A model generated the notes under the pieces. That model was not told the DNA's origin, did not search any database, and saw nothing but the letters and a program-made list of their open reading frames with translations. Both the position numbers and the translations under genes were made by a program. Shown one piece after another: positions 25,700 through 28,061 of a stretch of 28,061 nucleotides of DNA (position 1 is the first letter of the stretch; each line of letters starts with the position of its first letter). Origin of the DNA: JAMPXD01 sp041481895 (GTDB taxonomy: Bacteria; Desulfobacterota; Desulfuromonadia; Geobacterales; Geobacteraceae); the NCBI GenBank assembly GCA_041481895.1, contig JBGPCQ010000019.1:1-28061 (forward strand), given 5' to 3'.

Positions 25700-25972
25700 T
25701 TACAGCTTTCTTTTGTCCAGCTCTTCCCGGTAGAATTTCTGGTAGAGGATATCCCATTCCCTGCTCCCCGGGACCTTTGCCTGGGAGTAGGAGGCGAGCT
25801 TCTGCCGGACTGCCTGGTCGACCTCCTCGGAGAGGGCGAAATAGGCGGTGATGGAGACCTTGACGGCATTCAGCGCCCGGGCCTCGTCGGGGAAGTCCGC
25901 CAGGTCGTCCCCCCAGAGCTTGTCGATGATCTTGTGGGAAAGATGCGAGATGCGGTCCTCGGAAACAAACAT
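25700..25972 (-). CDS. DUF507 family protein (second of a pair)
   Basis: A 90-residue soluble, charged and mainly helical protein of the DUF507 family, whose function is not known. It opens MFVSEDRISHLSHKIIDKLWGDDLADF and ends REWDILYQKFYREELDKRKL; the C-terminal Trp-Asp-Ile-Leu-Tyr-x-Lys-Phe-Tyr is typical of one DUF507 subtype. GGAGG stands 4 bases before ATG 25972. It follows another DUF507 gene on the same strand after 176 bases, and that gap is occupied by hairpin repeat copy e. Confidence 0.85.
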   Translation of the reverse strand: MFVSEDRISHLSHKIIDKLWGDDLADFPDEARALNAVKVSITAYFALSEEVDQAVRQKLASYSQAKVPGSREWDILYQKFYREELDKRKL

Positions 25973-25990
25973 GTCACCTCCGACGGCTTC

Positions 25991-26097
25991 GCCAAAAGTC
26001 CATCTGCGGCGTTGCGCTCCGTCGCGTGACGCTCAACGTACCTTCCCGGTACGCCTCGCGCCCCACTTGTCGCGCCTGGCATCTGGAGCTTTTTGCT
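25991..26097. repeat. Hairpin repeat, family 2 copy e (between the two DUF507 genes)
   Basis: This is an inverted copy of the repeat at 24032-24140. The two share two 20-base identical runs plus 17-base runs at the hairpin core and at the end, with a few small substitutions and one 2-base indel. It fills most of the gap between the DUF507 genes. Confidence 0.88.
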
Positions 26098-26148
26098 GGC
26101 CGCTTTGGAATAGTACTCTTTGATACTACGGAAATAACTGATTCCCCG

Positions 26149-26433
26149 TCACAGAACGATTTTTCTCTCGGTGGCCAGTTTCTCCTTTATCATCTTCAGC
26201 ATCCGCTGCCGGTCGATACCGGTCCCGCTCCCCATGGCGGCGAGGGTCTGGTCCAGGAGCTTTTCGGCATCCTTTTCCAGGGACTCTTCACCCCTGATAT
26301 CGGTTACAATGGCGGCCTTGATGGCAGCGAGGGCAGCGCCCCGCTCGTTTTTCAGGACGATGAGGCCGGCTCCGCCAAGGTCGGCGAGGACTTTTTCCGC
26401 CAGCCGGTTAATCTGTTCTTCCTTGAGACGCAT
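26149..26433 (-). CDS. DUF507 family protein (first of a pair)
   Basis: A 94-residue, mainly helical protein (MRLKEEQINRLAEKVLADL, then AIKAAIVTDIRGEESLEKDAEKLLDQ, then RQRMLKMIKEKLATERKIVL). It has the usual DUF507 start and C-terminal Met-Ile-Lys-x-Lys-Leu-Ala block. It is an N-terminal paralogue of the downstream gene (25700-25972) but clearly diverged. ATG 26433 has GGAG 6 bases upstream; starts at 26445 or further up are less likely. A promoter and a perfect palindrome precede it. Its biochemical function is unknown. Confidence 0.85.
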   Translation of the reverse strand: MRLKEEQINRLAEKVLADLGGAGLIVLKNERGAALAAIKAAIVTDIRGEESLEKDAEKLLDQTLAAMGSGTGIDRQRMLKMIKEKLATERKIVL

Positions 26434-26478
26434 GGTTTTCTCCATAAATGTCACCGGCGGGGGTGAATAGTCGGCGGC

Positions 26479-26492
26479 CAATGACGTCATTG
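26479..26492. promoter_or_regulatory. 14-bp perfect palindrome at the DUF507 promoter
   Basis: CAATGACGTCATTG is fully symmetric and overlaps the -10 element (26489-26494) of the DUF507 promoter. Its position suggests a repressor operator; the protein is unknown. Confidence 0.5.
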
Positions 26493-26516
26493 TACGGGTT
26501 CCGCGTATAAAATCAA
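26489..26516 (-). promoter_or_regulatory. Candidate sigma70 promoter of the DUF507 pair
   Basis: On the minus strand, TTGATT (26516-26511), a 16-bp spacer and TACAAT (26494-26489), 56 bases before the ATG. Confidence 0.6.
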
Positions 26517-26546
26517 GATTTACCTGACATGACGCTATAGTTGCAC

Positions 26547-26575
26547 TTGACCTGCCGCGTTTGCCTTGGTATCTT
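26547..26575 (+). promoter_or_regulatory. Candidate sigma70 promoter of aroF
   Basis: TTGACC (26547-26552), a 17-bp spacer and TATCTT (26570-26575), 47 bases before the GTG start. It overlaps an 8-bp inverted repeat. Confidence 0.6.
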
Positions 26576-26584
26576 TGGCAGGTC
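26549..26584. promoter_or_regulatory. Inverted repeat spanning the aroF promoter (operator-like)
   Basis: GACCTGCC (26549-26556) and GGCAGGTC (26577-26584) are exact reverse complements. One arm overlaps the -35, and the other starts just after the -10. AGTTGCA also occurs on both sides (26540-26546 and about 26591-26597). No known regulator motif was matched. Confidence 0.45.
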
Positions 26585-26621
26585 ACTACTAGTTGCATAT
26601 CAACGGACGCGGAGGGGAATC

Positions 26622-27632
26622 GTGCTTATCGTCATGCACCATAAAGCGGGGAAGAAACAGATTGAGGCGGTCACCAGGGCCGTGGAGAAGATGGGCCTGA
26701 CGGCCGCGCCGATCCCGGGGAGCGAACGGACCGCCATCGGCGTCCTCGGCAACAAGGGGTACGTGGACGATGCGACCATCAGGGACCTGGAGGGGGTGCA
26801 GCAGGTCATCCATGTCTCGAAGCCCTACAAGCTGGTTTCCCGTGATTTCCATCCCCGCGCCACGGTGGTGAAGGTCGCCGGAGTGGCCATCGGCGAAGGG
26901 GAGCGGCCGGTGGTCGCCGCCGGGCCCTGCGCTGTGGAAAGTGAAGATCAGATCATGAAGACCGCCCGGGCGGTAAAGAAGGCGGGCGCCAACATGTTGC
27001 GGGGGGGGGCGTTCAAGCCGCGGACCGGGCCCCATACGTTCCAGGGATTGAAGCTTGAGGGGCTGAAGCTCTTGGCCCAGGCCGGCAAGGAAACCGGGCT
27101 CCCCATTGTGACCGAAGTGATGAGCCCGGACAGCGTGGGGGTAGTGGCCGAGTATGCCGACCTCCTGCAGATAGGGGCGCGCAACATGCAGAATTTCGAT
27201 CTTCTGCGGGAGGTGGGCCGGATCAGAAAGCCGGTGCTTCTCAAGCGGGGGATGAGCGCCACCATAGAGGAGTTCCTTGCCGCCGCCGAATATATTCTGG
27301 ACGAGGGGAACCAGAACGTCATCCTCTGCGAACGGGGTATCCGCACCTTCGAGACTGCCACCCGCAACACCCTGGACCTGTCGGTGGTGCCGCTTATCAA
27401 GGAGATGTCCCATCTGCCGATTATGGTCGATCCGTCACACGCCACCGGCAAGAGGAGTCTCGTATCTCCCATGGCCAAGGCCGCCCTGGTGGTCGGCGCC
27501 CACGGCGTGCTGGTGGAGGTCCACCCCGAGCCGGAGAAGGCCCTGTCCGACGGACCTCAGTCGCTGACCTTCAGCGGCTTCGAACGGCTGATGGAAGAGA
27601 TTCGGAAGCTCAACGCATTTCTCGGTTTCTAG
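26622..27632 (+). CDS. aroF: 3-deoxy-7-phosphoheptulonate (DAHP) synthase, type Iβ
   Basis: It condenses phosphoenolpyruvate with erythrose 4-phosphate, the first step of the shikimate pathway for aromatic amino acids. The 336-residue protein has an N-terminal ferredoxin-like regulatory domain (1-70, MLIVMHHKAGKKQIE through VIHVSKPYKLV) as in the Tyr-feedback-regulated Thermotoga enzyme, then the barrel domain. Active-site motifs are AAGPCAVES (99-107), FKPRTGPHTFQG (131-142), QIGARNMQN, LLKRGMSAT, ILCERGIRTFE, VDPSHATGKR and LVEVHPEPEKALSDGPQSL. The start is GTG 26622, with GGAGGGG about 4 bases upstream; ATG 26634 is possible but removes the first strand. A short promoter region with an inverted repeat precedes it. 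Confidence 0.95.
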   Translation: MLIVMHHKAGKKQIEAVTRAVEKMGLTAAPIPGSERTAIGVLGNKGYVDDATIRDLEGVQQVIHVSKPYKLVSRDFHPRATVVKVAGVAIGEGERPVVAAGPCAVESEDQIMKTARAVKKAGANMLRGGAFKPRTGPHTFQGLKLEGLKLLAQAGKETGLPIVTEVMSPDSVGVVAEYADLLQIGARNMQNFDLLREVGRIRKPVLLKRGMSATIEEFLAAAEYILDEGNQNVILCERGIRTFETATRNTLDLSVVPLIKEMSHLPIMVDPSHATGKRSLVSPMAKAALVVGAHGVLVEVHPEPEKALSDGPQSLTFSGFERLMEEIRKLNAFLGF

Positions 27633-27656
27633 CAGGCTGTCATTAAAAAAAGGGGA

Positions 27657-27685
27657 TTGATTTATTCGTGCCGCAGGGATAAACT
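27657..27685 (+). promoter_or_regulatory. Candidate promoter of the 6S-like RNA
   Basis: TTGATT (27657-27662), a 17-bp spacer and TAAACT (27680-27685). An alternative -10, TATAAA (27691-27696), would start transcription nearer the RNA's stem. The two choices give slightly different 5' ends. Confidence 0.45.
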
Positions 27686-27704
27686 AGGCCTATAAACAGG
27701 TAGG

Positions 27705-27890
27705 ATTTATCTCTGCGGTGCGCGTGAGGCCACAAAAGCCCAGGCGGAATACTTTTTTGATCGGGAGCCTTTCAGGCCGTGGTGTGCTGCCCCATTGTGC
27801 GGGATTTGCCTTAAGCGGTACATAGGAAGCCCACTTGTTAGGGAACTCGCTCGGAGGCCCTTCGGCTAACGGTACAGTGGAGAGATAAGG
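27705..27890 (+). ncRNA. ssrS: Probable 6S RNA
   Basis: 6S RNA mimics an open promoter and sequesters sigma70 RNA polymerase in stationary phase. Evidence here: no open reading frame of note; a closing stem TTATCTCT (27707-27714) with AGAGATAA (27881-27888); the 5' sequence TCTCTGCGGTGCGCGTGAGGCC, close to the usual 6S start; a 3' side GGCCC...CGGCTAACGG...GTGGAGAGA; a length of about 185 bases; and an immediately following strong terminator. SRP RNA, tmRNA and RNase P signature sequences are absent. The identification is from pattern memory and was not checked by a covariance model. Confidence 0.75.
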
Positions 27891-27920
27891 AGAGGGGCAG
27901 GTTATCCTGCCCCTCTTTTT
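27891..27920 (+). terminator. Terminator of the 6S-like RNA
   Basis: GAGGGGCAGG pairs with CCTGCCCCTC around TTAT and is followed by five T. It directly abuts the RNA. Confidence 0.95.
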
Positions 27921-27930
27921 ATCCAAATAG

Positions 27931-28050
27931 ACGACTTCGCAAAAAATCCATCTGCCGCGTTACGCTCATCCTTCGTCGCTGCGGAGTACCGTCCCGGTAC
28001 GCCTCACTCCTCGGAATTCGCAAGCATAGGAGTCTGTCAGACTTAGGAAT
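27931..28050. repeat. Hairpin repeat, family 2 copy f (after the 6S-like RNA)
   Basis: Oriented as copy e. It shares CGACTTCGC, the ATCCATCTGC(C/G)GCGTTACGCT block and GGTACCGTCCCGGTAC-like core (GTACCGTCCCGGTACGCCTC, 27986-28005), but its outer parts have diverged. It continues close to the window end, where no gene is visible. Confidence 0.75.
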
Positions 28051-28061
28051 GAATCGACTGC

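Noticed and set aside
27640..27930. tmRNA, SRP RNA or RNase P RNA as identity of the noncoding RNA
   Set aside because: None of their signature sequences is present, whereas the closing stem and 5' sequence fit 6S RNA.
1..28061. CRISPR array, prophage, insertion sequence, toxin-antitoxin or defence island
   Set aside because: No regularly spaced direct repeats, transposase, integrase, phage structural or defence genes were seen on either strand.

Overview
This window looks like ordinary chromosome from a GC-rich deltaproteobacterium, most likely Geobacter or a close relative (Geobacteraceae/Desulfuromonadales). That placement is an inference. It rests on a pair of adjacent DUF507 genes, a type Iβ DAHP synthase with an N-terminal regulatory domain, an HrcA/CIRCE-controlled groESL operon, a 6S-like RNA and several imperfect palindromic repeats between genes. 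No prophage, insertion sequence, CRISPR array, tRNA or rRNA was recognised. The coding content is mostly housekeeping, and I see no clear frameshift or pseudogene.

Layout. 1-2.7 kb (minus): a partial DUF4139 surface protein, a secreted cyclophilin and a short PrmA-like methyltransferase. 2.9-4.3 kb (plus): a phosphohexomutase. 4.5-5.0 kb (minus): a small periplasmic DsbC-like thiol protein. 5.2-16.5 kb (plus): uvrA, a class A penicillin-binding protein, HU, a very large AsmA-like envelope protein, a YbgC-type thioesterase and a two-domain glycosyltransferase. 16.5-20.0 kb (minus): ileS followed by lspA. 20.2-22.0 kb (plus): kup. 22.3-24.6 kb (minus): groES-groEL with a sigma70 promoter and a perfect CIRCE operator. 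24.8-25.6 kb (plus): a divergent thymidylate-kinase-like gene behind a long leader. 25.7-26.5 kb (minus): two DUF507 genes. 26.5-27.6 kb (plus): aroF behind an operator-like promoter. 27.6-27.9 kb: a probable 6S RNA with its terminator.

The most interesting material lies between the genes. Two related families of roughly 100-base hairpin repeats occur six times between 17 and 28 kb. Three copies sit inside presumed operons (ileS/lspA, groES/groEL, DUF507/DUF507), and two form a perfect 32-base inverted repeat around the shared kup/groEL terminator. Other points to check are the altered P-loop and catalytic motif of the kinase-like protein, the two symmetric operator-like elements in the DUF507/aroF divergent promoter region, and the palindrome that joins the 6S promoter to the 6S 5' end.
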